From the NCBI RefSeq assembly GCF_943913405.1, contig NZ_CALTYA010000028.1, positions 1-48,685 on the forward strand: DNA of 48,685 nucleotides. The letters run 5' to 3'. Source of the stretch: an uncultured Flavobacterium sp. (GTDB taxonomy: Bacteria > Bacteroidota > Bacteroidia > Flavobacteriales > Flavobacteriaceae). Every line of letters starts with the position of its first letter. The first letter of the stretch is position 1. The translations under genes and the position numbers were made by a program. Below, in pieces: positions 5,998 through 13,625 of this stretch. Under the pieces are notes generated by a model, which did no database searches, was not told the origin of the DNA, and saw only the letters and a program-made list of their open reading frames with translations.

Positions 5998-7440
5998 ATG
6001 AGAAAGATATTAGTCGCCAACAGAGGCGAAATCGCAATAAGGGTAATGAAGACCGCCCAAAAAATGGGCATCAAGACCGTCGCAGTATATTCCACGGTCG
6101 ACAGAAATGCACCCCACGTAAAATTCGCAGACGAAGCCGTCTGGATAGGAGAGTCCCCATCTAACCAATCTTACTTATTAGAAAGCAAAATCATCGAAGT
6201 AGCCAAGCAGTTAGGCGTAGATGCCATCCACCCAGGCTACGGATTCCTCAGTGAAAACGCCACCTTCGCGGAGGAAGCCATCGCCAATGGAATCACCTTC
6301 ATAGGTCCCGAATCAAAAGCCATCCACATGATGGGGAGCAAGCTCGCCGCCAAAGAAGCCGTGAAAGCCTATGACATTCCAATGGTTCCCGGCATTGACG
6401 AAGCCATAACCGATGTAGAAAAAGCAAAGAAGATTTCAAAAGAAATTGGCTTCCCGATATTGATCAAAGCCTCCGCAGGAGGTGGAGGAAAGGGAATGCG
6501 CGTAGTAGAAAAAGAAGAAGACTTAGAATCCCAGATGACCCGCGCCATAAGCGAAGCAACTTCCGCATTCGGGGACGGTTCGGTATTCATAGAAAAATAC
6601 GTCGCCTCGCCAAGGCACATCGAAATACAAGTCATGGCCGACTCCCACGGAAACATACTCTATTTATTCGAAAGAGAATGCAGCATCCAGAGAAGGCACC
6701 AAAAAGTAGTTGAAGAAGCCCCATCGTCAGTATTGACACCTGAGTTAAGAAAGCAGATGGGCGAAGCCGCCGTCAAAGTGGCCAAAGCCTGCGATTATTT
6801 AGGCGCCGGAACAGTAGAATTTCTTCTAGACGAAAACCTAAACTTCTACTTCCTTGAAATGAACACCCGCTTGCAGGTAGAACACCCGGTAACCGAAATG
6901 ATTACAGGCCTGGATTTGGTAGAAATGCAAATCAGGGTAGCCAGAGGAGAAGCCTTAACGGTAAAACAAGAAGACCTCCAGATAAAAGGACACGCCATGG
7001 AACTGAGAGTCTACGCCGAAGATCCTCTAAACGATTTCCTTCCAAGCGTAGGGAATTTAGAAGTCTACACTTTGCCAGAAGGAGAAGGAATAAGAGTAGA
7101 CAACGGCTTCGAACAAGGCATGGATGTCCCAATTTATTACGACCCGATGCTGGCAAAGCTGATAACCTACGGAAAAACAAGGGAAGAATCCATACAATTA
7201 ATGATCAAGGCGATTGAAAGCTACCAAGTAGAAGGCGTAAGCACGACCTTGCCCTTCGGAAAGTTCGTCATGGAGCACGAAGCCTTCCGTTCTGGGAAGT
7301 TTGACACGCATTTCGTAAAGAAATACTATGACACCGAGCACTTAAAAGCACAGCAAGAAAAAGAAGCCGAAGTTGCCGCGCTGATTGCCCTGAAACAATA
7401 TTTAAAAGACCAAAACACCCTGCGTTTGCCAATACAGTAA
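5998..7440 (+). CDS. Biotin carboxylase subunit of acyl-CoA carboxylase
   Basis: 480 aa, a little longer than E. coli AccC (449 aa). It opens MRKILVANRGEIAIRV (biotin carboxylase N-terminal domain). The ATP-grasp glycine loop is at 161-166 (KASAGGGGKG), followed by HQKVVEEAPS and the EMNTRLQVEHPVTE signature near 287-301. The C-terminal domain has AEDPLNDFLPSVG. It carboxylates the biotin of the carrier subunit using ATP and bicarbonate in the cytoplasm. The Lys-rich tail after 450 is an extension. It starts 3 bases after the carrier stop and ends 3 bases before the carboxyltransferase start, so the three are probably co-translated. Confidence 0.95.
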   Translation: MRKILVANRGEIAIRVMKTAQKMGIKTVAVYSTVDRNAPHVKFADEAVWIGESPSNQSYLLESKIIEVAKQLGVDAIHPGYGFLSENATFAEEAIANGITFIGPESKAIHMMGSKLAAKEAVKAYDIPMVPGIDEAITDVEKAKKISKEIGFPILIKASAGGGGKGMRVVEKEEDLESQMTRAISEATSAFGDGSVFIEKYVASPRHIEIQVMADSHGNILYLFERECSIQRRHQKVVEEAPSSVLTPELRKQMGEAAVKVAKACDYLGAGTVEFLLDENLNFYFLEMNTRLQVEHPVTEMITGLDLVEMQIRVARGEALTVKQEDLQIKGHAMELRVYAEDPLNDFLPSVGNLEVYTLPEGEGIRVDNGFEQGMDVPIYYDPMLAKLITYGKTREESIQLMIKAIESYQVEGVSTTLPFGKFVMEHEAFRSGKFDTHFVKKYYDTEHLKAQQEKEAEVAALIALKQYLKDQNTLRLPIQ

Positions 7441-7443
7441 AGT

Positions 7444-8985
7444 ATGAAAGATAAAATTAAAGCATTACAAGATAAGATTGCCTTGGCACATTTAGGCGGA
7501 GGCGAAAACAGAATAGCAAAACAGCACGAGAAAAAGAAGCTTACCGCAAGAGAAAGAGTAGAATACCTGCTTGATGAAGGCTCCTTCGAAGAAATAGGAA
7601 TGCTGGTAACCCACAGAACTACAGACTTCGGAATGGAAAAAGAACTCTATTACGGCGACGGAGTCATCACGGGCTACGGAACGATTAACAACCGAATGGT
7701 TTACGTCTTTGCCCAAGATTTCACAGTCTTCGGAGGCGCGTTATCCGAAACCCACGCCGAAAAAATCTGCAAGGTAATGGACATGGCCCTCAAAACCGGA
7801 ACGCCGATGATAGGCTTGAACGACTCAGGAGGAGCAAGAATCCAGGAAGGTGTCCGTTCATTAGGAGGCTACGCAGATATTTTCTTCAGAAACGTCCAAG
7901 CATCCGGAGTAATCCCGCAAATCTCTGCAATAATGGGACCTTGCGCCGGCGGAGCAGTATATTCTCCAGCCATGACTGACTTCACCATGATGGTAGAAAA
8001 TACAAGCTATATGTTTGTAACCGGACCAAACGTAGTAAAAACGGTAACCAACGAAACAGTAACTTCCGAAGAACTAGGTGGCGCAAGCACGCATTCCACA
8101 AAGTCAGGAGTAGCGCATATAACAGCAGCAAATGACGTAGAATGCTTGGAAGATATCAAAAAACTGCTAAGTTATCTACCGCAAAGCAACAATGAAACCA
8201 CGCCAAAAGTACCGTATGAATTAGGTGACGAAGTGCGGGAACAGCTTTCCAATATAATTCCAGAAAACGCCAACAAGCCTTACGACATGCACGAAGTCAT
8301 CAAAGGAATCATCGACGAAGATTCGTTTTATGAAGTACACAAAAACTTCGCAGAAAACATCCTGGTAGGGTTCGCAAGAATAGGCGGAAGAAGCATCGGA
8401 ATCGTCGCCAATCAGCCCATGTTTTTAGCCGGAGTTCTAGATGTAAACAGTTCCATAAAAGCCGCACGTTTCACAAGATTCTGCGACTGTTTCAATATTC
8501 CGTTATTAGTTTTAGTAGACGTCCCAGGCTTTCTCCCAGGCACCGACCAAGAATGGAACGGCATCATCACCCACGGAGCAAAACTGTTATACGCGCTAAG
8601 CGAAGCCACAGTGCCAAGGGTAACCGTAATCACAAGAAAAGCATATGGTGGTGCCTATGACGTAATGAACTCAAAACACATCGGCGCCGACATGAATTTT
8701 GCGTGGCCGACAGCTGAAATTGCAGTAATGGGAGCAAAAGGAGCCAGCGAAATCATCTTCAAAAAAGAAATTTCCGAAGCCCAAGACCCAACAGCAAAAC
8801 TCTTAGAAAAAGAAGCAGAATACGCAGAGAAATTCGCAACGCCTTACCGCGCCGCGCAAAGAGGTTTCATCGACGAGGTAATCCTGCCGCAAGACACCAG
8901 AAGAAAATTAATAAAAGCCTTCAGCATGCTGGAAAACAAAGTAAGCGTCCTCCCAAAAAGAAAACACGGAAACATTCCATTATAA
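7444..8985 (+). CDS. Acyl-CoA (probably propionyl-CoA) carboxylase carboxyltransferase subunit
   Basis: 513 aa, the usual length for the fused alpha/beta carboxyltransferase of propionyl-CoA carboxylase (PccB type), unlike the split AccA/AccD of acetyl-CoA carboxylase. Visible motifs are KLTARERVEYLLDEGSF, DSGGARIQEGV, MGPCAGGAVYSPAMTDF (oxyanion-hole glycines), VDVPGFLPGTDQEW and AVMGAKGASEIIFKKE. It transfers CO2 from carboxybiotin to the acyl-CoA, giving methylmalonyl-CoA if the substrate is propionyl-CoA. In that case the downstream enzyme is B12-dependent methylmalonyl-CoA mutase, which is not in this window. Last gene of the operon. A strong terminator follows at 9081. Confidence 0.93.
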   Translation: MKDKIKALQDKIALAHLGGGENRIAKQHEKKKLTARERVEYLLDEGSFEEIGMLVTHRTTDFGMEKELYYGDGVITGYGTINNRMVYVFAQDFTVFGGALSETHAEKICKVMDMALKTGTPMIGLNDSGGARIQEGVRSLGGYADIFFRNVQASGVIPQISAIMGPCAGGAVYSPAMTDFTMMVENTSYMFVTGPNVVKTVTNETVTSEELGGASTHSTKSGVAHITAANDVECLEDIKKLLSYLPQSNNETTPKVPYELGDEVREQLSNIIPENANKPYDMHEVIKGIIDEDSFYEVHKNFAENILVGFARIGGRSIGIVANQPMFLAGVLDVNSSIKAARFTRFCDCFNIPLLVLVDVPGFLPGTDQEWNGIITHGAKLLYALSEATVPRVTVITRKAYGGAYDVMNSKHIGADMNFAWPTAEIAVMGAKGASEIIFKKEISEAQDPTAKLLEKEAEYAEKFATPYRAAQRGFIDEVILPQDTRRKLIKAFSMLENKVSVLPKRKHGNIPL

Positions 8986-9005
8986 AAGTAACTAAAAACA
9001 TACAG

Positions 9006-9075
9006 CTTATATGTTCCTTATATGCCTTATATGGTTTGTGTTTTTACCGTATAAGGCATGTAAGGAACATATAAG
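9006..9075. repeat. 29-bp near-perfect inverted repeat
   Basis: Arms at 9006-9034 and 9047-9075 match in 27 of 29 positions around a 12-base loop and are made of the repeated word (C)TTATATG. It lies between the carboxylase stop and the terminator at 9081, so a transcript would carry a long AU-rich hairpin at its 3' end. It could stabilise the mRNA, or it could be a non-autonomous repeat. Confidence 0.8.
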
Positions 9076-9080
9076 AACAA

Positions 9081-9116
9081 AAAAAATCCTCTAAGTAAAC
9101 CTAGAGGATTTTTTAT
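9081..9116. terminator. Bidirectional rho-independent terminator
   Basis: Stem AAAAAATCCTCTA / TAGAGGATTTTTT (9081-9093 and 9102-9114) with an 8-base loop and A/T tracts on both sides. It sits between the convergent carboxylase operon and rimO and can serve both. Confidence 0.85.
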
Positions 9117-9132
9117 ATAGTATAATAAAAGA

Positions 9133-10458
9133 TTAAACTTCGTCTAAAACCGCTTCACCATACAAATCAAATTCAGCAGCATCAGTAATGCGGACATTCA
9201 CAAACTCGCCAGTCTTCAAATATGCCTTGCTAGCGTCAATCAAAACCTCATTATCCACATCCGGACTGTCAAATTCAGTTCTTCCCACAAAGTGAGCGCC
9301 TTCTTTTCTGTCAATGATACAACGGAAAACTTGTCCGATCTTCTCTTGGTTTAAATCCCAAGAAATCTGCGACTGAATTTCCATGATTTCATTGGCACGC
9401 TGCTGCTTTACTTCTGCTGGAACATCATCTTCCAATAAATAAGCATGCGTGTTTTCTTCGTGAGAATAAGCAAAACAGCCCAAACGCTCAAAACGCATCT
9501 CCTCAACCCAGTTCTTCAAGATCTGAAAGTCTTCCTCAGTCTCCCCAGGATAACCAACAATCAAAGTAGTTCTGATTGTCATTCCAGGCACTTTCTCTCT
9601 GAATTCTTTAATCAATTTCGTAGTCTTCTCCTGAGTAGTTCCTCTTCGCATAGACTTCAAAATTTTATCAGAAATATGTTGCAACGGAATATCAAGATAA
9701 TTGCAAATCTTAGGCTCGCGCTTCATCAAATCCAAAACATCCATCGGAAAACCTGTCGGGAAAGCATAATGCAGACGAATCCACTCAATACCTTCAACCG
9801 CCGCTAAATTTTCTAATAATTCGGCAAGATTTCTCTTTTTATATAAGTCAAGACCATAATATGTCAAGTCTTGCGCAATTAAAATCAGCTCTTTCACACC
9901 GTTTTTTGCCAAACCTTTCGCCTCATTAACCAATTTTTCAATAGGCTGTGAAACATGCTTGCCGCGCATCAACGGAATCGCACAAAAACTGCAAGGTCTG
10001 TCGCAACCTTCTGCAATTTTCAAGTAGGCATAATTCTTCGGAGTTGTAGTCAAACGCTCCCCAAGCAACTCATGGCGGTAATCCGCACCAAGCGCTTTCA
10101 ATAATCCAGGTAATTCCGTAGTCCCAAAATACTGATCCACATTTGGAATTTCCTTCATCAAATCTGGCTTGTAACGTTCAGACAAACATCCGGTTACAAA
10201 AACCTTATCAACGATGCCTTGCTCTTTCTTGTCAACATAATTTAAAATCATATTCACAGATTCTTCCTTTGCATTGTCAATAAAACCGCAAGTATTGATC
10301 ACAATAATGTTCCCTTCTCTTTCTGCAGGTGCCTCATGCTCAACATCTTTGCCACTGGCGCGCAATTGCCCCATCAGCACTTCACTGTCATAAACATTTT
10401 TAGAACACCCTAAAGTGATTACATTGATTTTGTTTTTCTTTAACGTCTTGGTTCTCAT
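9133..10458 (-). CDS. rimO: Ribosomal protein S12 methylthiotransferase
   Basis: 441 aa. The N-terminal MTTase domain holds three cluster cysteines (Cys18 in TLGCSKN, Cys57 in INTCGFI, Cys91 in VTGCLSERY). The radical SAM domain has CDRPCSFC with Cys152, Cys156 and Cys159, followed by IPLMRGKHVSQP. A C-terminal TRAM domain runs from about 375. TLGCSKN and the IPLMRGK sequence favour RimO over MiaB. It methylthiolates the conserved Asp of ribosomal protein S12. It stands alone on its strand, with a consensus promoter at 10493-10500 and a short hairpin in its leader. Confidence 0.95.
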   Translation of the reverse strand: MRTKTLKKNKINVITLGCSKNVYDSEVLMGQLRASGKDVEHEAPAEREGNIIVINTCGFIDNAKEESVNMILNYVDKKEQGIVDKVFVTGCLSERYKPDLMKEIPNVDQYFGTTELPGLLKALGADYRHELLGERLTTTPKNYAYLKIAEGCDRPCSFCAIPLMRGKHVSQPIEKLVNEAKGLAKNGVKELILIAQDLTYYGLDLYKKRNLAELLENLAAVEGIEWIRLHYAFPTGFPMDVLDLMKREPKICNYLDIPLQHISDKILKSMRRGTTQEKTTKLIKEFREKVPGMTIRTTLIVGYPGETEEDFQILKNWVEEMRFERLGCFAYSHEENTHAYLLEDDVPAEVKQQRANEIMEIQSQISWDLNQEKIGQVFRCIIDRKEGAHFVGRTEFDSPDVDNEVLIDASKAYLKTGEFVNVRITDAAEFDLYGEAVLDEV

Positions 10459-10470
10459 AGAATTGTAAAA

Positions 10471-10500
10471 CTCCTTATTTTTAAGGAGGGTGCAAAATTA
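10471..10500 (-). promoter_or_regulatory. rimO promoter -7 box and leader hairpin
   Basis: On the minus strand TAATTTTG (10500-10493) matches TAnnTTTG exactly. It is followed by the palindrome CTCCTTAAAAATAAGGAG (10488-10471) in the first bases of the leader, ending 12 bases before the ATG. No convincing -33 TTTG is seen. Confidence 0.5.
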
Positions 10501-10599
10501 AGCTTTTTTATTTAAAATAAACCCGTTTCTAGGGCTATTTGTAATCCTTCTAAAAAACTACAGAGCAATTTATTTTTTTAGAAGCGAAACTTCAGTAGT

Positions 10600-10684
10600 T
10601 TTAGAAACACTCGTCCCGCTTTCTGCAGTAGCTTTTCTCCAATGAAAAATTGAAGAAAAGGCTGCTGCCGCCAATCGGGGCTAG
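10600..10684 (-). ncRNA. Structured element resembling the Flavobacteria Flavo-1 motif
   Basis: Read on the minus strand, the stretch opens CTAGCCCCGATTGGCGGC. It contains a long hairpin (about GCAGCAGCCTTTTCTTCAAT pairing with ATTGGAGAAAAGCTACTGC) and closes AGAAAGCGGGACGAG then TTTCTAAAA. The order TAGCCCCGATTG...GCGG / CCTTTT-loop-AAAAG / AGAAAGCGGGA is one I recall as a recurrent intergenic element in Flavobacterium, and I believe it is Rfam Flavo-1. The stem-loop is visible directly and the family name is from memory. It lies in the 330-base gap between rimO and the M23 gene, upstream of rimO, with nothing else recognisable around it. Confidence 0.5.
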
Positions 10685-10806
10685 CGAAAATCTTCGGTGC
10701 ATTTATAAACCTTGAGCTAGATTTCTTGCCCACTTTGTCTTCAAGGAAATGCTAAATTATTACTAACCTTTTTGATATTTACGCCCGAATGTTTACGTTT
10801 ACAATC

Positions 10807-11616
10807 ATGAAAAAATCATTTTTACTATTCCTGCTCTTTATGCCAATATTCCTTTTTGCCCAGCAAAGAGACGTCCGGGTTTACAGAGAATTCATCGAAG
10901 GAAAGACTGTTGTTTTTGCGGATAACAATGAATTCTGCCCAGTTTCTGTAGTCATGCGAACCGAATTAGAAAACATGAAAAGCAGCTTAAAAGGAATTTA
11001 TGTTTTGGTACCAGCACAGACAAAAAGATTTGTAGTAACTGAAATTTCCGTGATCAATTTAAAGAAGAAATTCAACTTCAAATATCAAAATTCATTCTAC
11101 TTAGGAGATATCGGCCTAAAAAAATACGACATCAATTATCCCTACGAATTGCCATACAAGCAAGGCGAAGAATACATAATAGGGCAGGGCTATAACGGAA
11201 AAATCTCCCACCACAACGAATTCGCCCTAGATTTCACAATGCCAATCGGAACCGAAATCTTAGCGTCAAGAGACGGAATCGTAGTCGATGTTCAAGATAA
11301 AAACACAGAAACCTGCACCAACAAAGCCTGCGCCGAATTCAATAACTTTATAGTAATTTATCACGAAGACGGTACTTTTGCTGAATACACTCACATTGAT
11401 ACAAATTCGGCGTTAGTCAAAAAAGGAGACGTTGTAAAAACAGGTGACAAAATAGCTTTAAGTGGCAACATCGGCTGGTCATCGGGTCCGCATTTGCATT
11501 TTTTTACTTTTGTGCCTGACATCGAAAAAGGAAGAATTTCGATTAAAAGCAAATTCCGAACTATTGGAAATAAGCTTGAATTTTTAAAAGAAAAAGAATC
11601 TTATTTGAAGGAATAA
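10807..11616 (+). CDS. M23-family peptidase-like exported protein
   Basis: 269 aa from the ATG at 10807. That start puts MKKSFLLFLLFMPIFLFAQ, a clean signal peptide, at the N-terminus. An earlier ATG at 10789 would add six residues. The C-terminal half is a LytM/peptidase M23 domain. By numbering from the 10789 ATG it has SHHNEFALDFTMPIGT (His142, Asp148), EYTHID (His202) and SSGPHLHFF (His235, His237), which supply the usual zinc ligands and catalytic His. It probably cleaves or binds peptidoglycan cross-links in the periplasm. A possible promoter (TTTG at 10771, TACGTTTA at 10794-10801) overlaps the first ATG and so favours the second. Single gene, followed by a long inverted repeat. Confidence 0.85.
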   Translation: MKKSFLLFLLFMPIFLFAQQRDVRVYREFIEGKTVVFADNNEFCPVSVVMRTELENMKSSLKGIYVLVPAQTKRFVVTEISVINLKKKFNFKYQNSFYLGDIGLKKYDINYPYELPYKQGEEYIIGQGYNGKISHHNEFALDFTMPIGTEILASRDGIVVDVQDKNTETCTNKACAEFNNFIVIYHEDGTFAEYTHIDTNSALVKKGDVVKTGDKIALSGNIGWSSGPHLHFFTFVPDIEKGRISIKSKFRTIGNKLEFLKEKESYLKE

Positions 11617-11636
11617 AATTTTTTATAATTGAAAGG

Positions 11637-11727
11637 CCCCCTCGACTGCGCTCGGGGTGACAAGTAGATTGTGCTGAGAAAAATGCTACACAAAGTTTTT
11701 TTGTCACCCCGAGCGCAGTCGAGGGGC
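11637..11727. repeat. Long inverted repeat with CACCCCGAGCGCAGTCGAGG arms
   Basis: Arms at 11637-11663 and 11701-11727 are complementary over 26-27 bases around a 37-base loop. The arm word is GC-rich and unlike the AT-rich surroundings. I recall the same word as a widespread intergenic repeat in Bacteroidota. It sits between two convergent genes and may serve as their terminator. Confidence 0.8.
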
Positions 11728-11749
11728 TGTTTCTAATCTGCGGTAAGTT

Positions 11750-12136
11750 TTATTTTATAATAGAAATGGGCTCTTTGTTTTCATTAACTGCCACAAAAGT
11801 AAAATTTCCAGTAATGGCTCTTTCTCTTTCCAAAGAATACATTTTTTCAACGTAAATTTCCACATGAACTTGCATGCTCGTGTTTCCGATGTGGGTTACT
11901 TTGCCGATTAATTCTGCAAAAGTTCCCGCAGGAATTGGTTTTTTGAAGTCAATTCGATCACTGCTGACTGTTACAACTCTTTGACGGCTGAAACGCGTGG
12001 CAGTGATAAAAGCCACTTCGTCCATCAATTGCATTGCGGTTCCACCAAATAAAGTGTCGTAATGATTGGTCGTATTTGGAAAAACTGCTTTAAAAATATG
12101 CGTTTCTGCAGCGTCTATTTTTTCTTGTAATGTCAT
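11750..12136 (-). CDS. Acyl-CoA thioesterase, hotdog fold
   Basis: 128 aa, a single hotdog domain of the YciA/ACOT type. The stretch NTTNHYDTLFGGTAMQLMDEVAFI holds the characteristic N(x5)GG..m..mDe pattern with the catalytic Asp. RVVTVSSDRIDFKKPI and GKVTHIGNTSMQVHVEI form the strands. It hydrolyses acyl-CoA thioesters in the cytoplasm. Chain preference cannot be read from sequence. Its ATG overlaps the fabH stop (TAATG), so it is translationally coupled to fabH. The pair suggests tuning of acyl-CoA pools that feed or leave fatty-acid synthesis. Confidence 0.9.
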   Translation of the reverse strand: MTLQEKIDAAETHIFKAVFPNTTNHYDTLFGGTAMQLMDEVAFITATRFSRQRVVTVSSDRIDFKKPIPAGTFAELIGKVTHIGNTSMQVHVEIYVEKMYSLERERAITGNFTFVAVNENKEPISIIK

Positions 12137-13152
12137 TATGATAGTTGTTGTTTAGGTCTTAAATTTCCCCATTTCAAATATGTGCTTCCCCAAGTAAATC
12201 CTGCTCCGAAGGCTGTAATCAGCAGATTTTGTCCTGCTTTAAAATCTTCCTTGAAATCCCAAAGACAAAGCGGAATTGTCGCTGCAGTCGTATTACCGTA
12301 TTTTTCAATATTGATTTTTACTTTTTCAATCGGAAAATCTAGAGCATCGCTCACAGCTTGAATAATTCTCAAATTCGCTTGATGCGGAATAATCCAATCT
12401 ACTTTTTCAGAAGCCAAATCATTTCTTTCCATGATTTCCTTGCAAGCCGAACTCATTCCGTTAATTGCATTTTTGAAGACTGTTCTTCCGTCTTGATGCA
12501 CGAAATGCTGTTTGTTTGCAACTGTTTCTTCCGAAGCAGGAAAACGAGAACCTCCGGCAGGAACTGAAAGAAATTGCGTTCCGTTTCCGTCAGTTTTGAA
12601 AATATTGTCAATTACGCCTAAATCCCCAGAAGTTGGCTCAAGTAAAACTGCACCAGCTCCATCTCCAAAAAGGACGCAGGTATTTCTGTCTTCATAATCT
12701 ACGATAGCACTCATTTGATCAGCTCCTATAACCAAAACTTTTTGGTATCTGTTGCTTTCAACCAAACTTGCTCCGACAGAAAGTGCATATAAAAAACCTG
12801 AGCAAGCAGCATTTAAATCAAATCCCCAAGCGTTTTTCAAACCTGCTTTTTCGCAGACTATGCTTGCTGTCGGTGCTAAAATATGGTCAGGAGTTGAGGT
12901 TGCTAAAATAAGGCAATCTATTTCTGAAGGTTCAATATTTGAATTTTCGATTAGGTTTTCTATGGCAAAAGTCGCCATGTCTGAAGTAGCTAAAGATTTA
13001 TCTGAAAGTAGTCGCCTTTCTTTGATTCCGGTTCTGGAAGTTATCCATTGATCGGAAGTATCAACCATTTTTTCGAGGGTCTTATTATCTAAAATGGTAT
13101 CTGGAACAAAGCCTCCAATGGCTGTAATCGTTGCGTTTGTCTTGGTGTTCAT
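12136..13152 (-). CDS. fabH: 3-oxoacyl-[acyl-carrier-protein] synthase III
   Basis: 338 aa. The catalytic triad is complete: Cys117 in NAACSGF, His257 in IIPHQAN and Asn287 in YGNTTAA. It condenses an acyl-CoA primer with malonyl-ACP to begin type II fatty-acid synthesis. In Bacteroidota branched primers are common, but primer choice is not readable here. It overlaps the downstream thioesterase by one base. Upstream lie a 6-bp-arm palindrome (13175-13190) and, 179 bases away, a cobalamin riboswitch on the same strand with no other gene between. The genome may have another fabH near plsX, which I cannot see. Confidence 0.93.
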   Translation of the reverse strand: MNTKTNATITAIGGFVPDTILDNKTLEKMVDTSDQWITSRTGIKERRLLSDKSLATSDMATFAIENLIENSNIEPSEIDCLILATSTPDHILAPTASIVCEKAGLKNAWGFDLNAACSGFLYALSVGASLVESNRYQKVLVIGADQMSAIVDYEDRNTCVLFGDGAGAVLLEPTSGDLGVIDNIFKTDGNGTQFLSVPAGGSRFPASEETVANKQHFVHQDGRTVFKNAINGMSSACKEIMERNDLASEKVDWIIPHQANLRIIQAVSDALDFPIEKVKINIEKYGNTTAATIPLCLWDFKEDFKAGQNLLITAFGAGFTWGSTYLKWGNLRPKQQLS

Positions 13153-13174
13153 TATGAAGGTAAAAGGTTGGGCA

Positions 13175-13190
13175 GACTATGCAAATAGTC
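13175..13190. promoter_or_regulatory. Palindrome upstream of fabH
   Basis: GACTATGCAAATAGTC is a perfect palindrome with 6-bp arms, ending 23 bases before the fabH ATG. It could be an operator for a dimeric regulator. A palindrome this short may also be chance. Confidence 0.3.
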
Positions 13191-13330
13191 AAGTTTGTCA
13201 TGAAAAAGCTCTTGCTTTATTTCAAATACTTACGAAGAAAATCAGAAATACATTTATAGGAAAAAGCGGACTTTTTTCTTAGAAAATATAACCAAAAGCT
13301 TTAGATCGCGAAAGCAATGTCAATTTGAAA

Positions 13331-13495
13331 AAGGCAGGTCTCCTGACTTGCAGCATTTTTATCTTCCTTCCCAAGAAATGAAATTCTCAGTGGATTTTTT
13401 CGACAAAAACTTTTGGAGCTGCTTACAGTTGCGCGACAGTTCGTGATTTTCACACGATTCCCTATTATCTCTGAACTAACAGCGACCTTTTCTTG
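13331..13495 (-). promoter_or_regulatory. Cobalamin (B12) riboswitch
   Basis: On the minus strand the order is: AAAAGGTCGCTGTTAG (P1 5' side), TAGGGAATCGTGTGAAAATC (L3/P3 region), GCGCAACTGTAAGC, CCACTGAGAA, and the B12 box AAGTCAGGAGACCTGCC, closing with CTTTTT against the P1 5' side. All conserved blocks of the adenosyl/methylcobalamin aptamer are present. The expected output is lower expression of the downstream gene when B12 is plentiful. The only gene downstream on that strand is fabH, 179 bases from the aptamer end. The intervening leader has an AAAAAG-TCCG-CTTTTT hairpin, but no clear terminator or known B12 gene. Confidence 0.96.
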
Positions 13496-13521
13496 AGAGA
13501 AATAATTTAAGAACTTGTGTG

Positions 13522-13529
13522 CAAATATA
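13522..13529 (-). promoter_or_regulatory. Promoter -7 box for the riboswitch transcript
   Basis: TATATTTG on the minus strand (13529-13522) matches TAnnTTTG and ends 26 bases before the aptamer begins. This is the right place to start the riboswitch leader. Confidence 0.6.
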
Positions 13530-13579
13530 CCAACTATAAATTATAAAAAAATCCCAAATTTTAAGTGTTTATAGCATAA

Positions 13580-13606
13580 AAAAACCATCCAATTTGGATG
13601 GTTTAT
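13580..13606 (-). terminator. Terminator of the FadL-type gene
   Basis: Perfect stem AAACCATCC / GGATGGTTT with a 5-base AATTT loop, then TTTTTTT on the minus strand. It is 22 bases downstream of the stop at 13626. Confidence 0.85.
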
Positions 13607-13625
13607 AATTCGCGTTATTTGTAAT

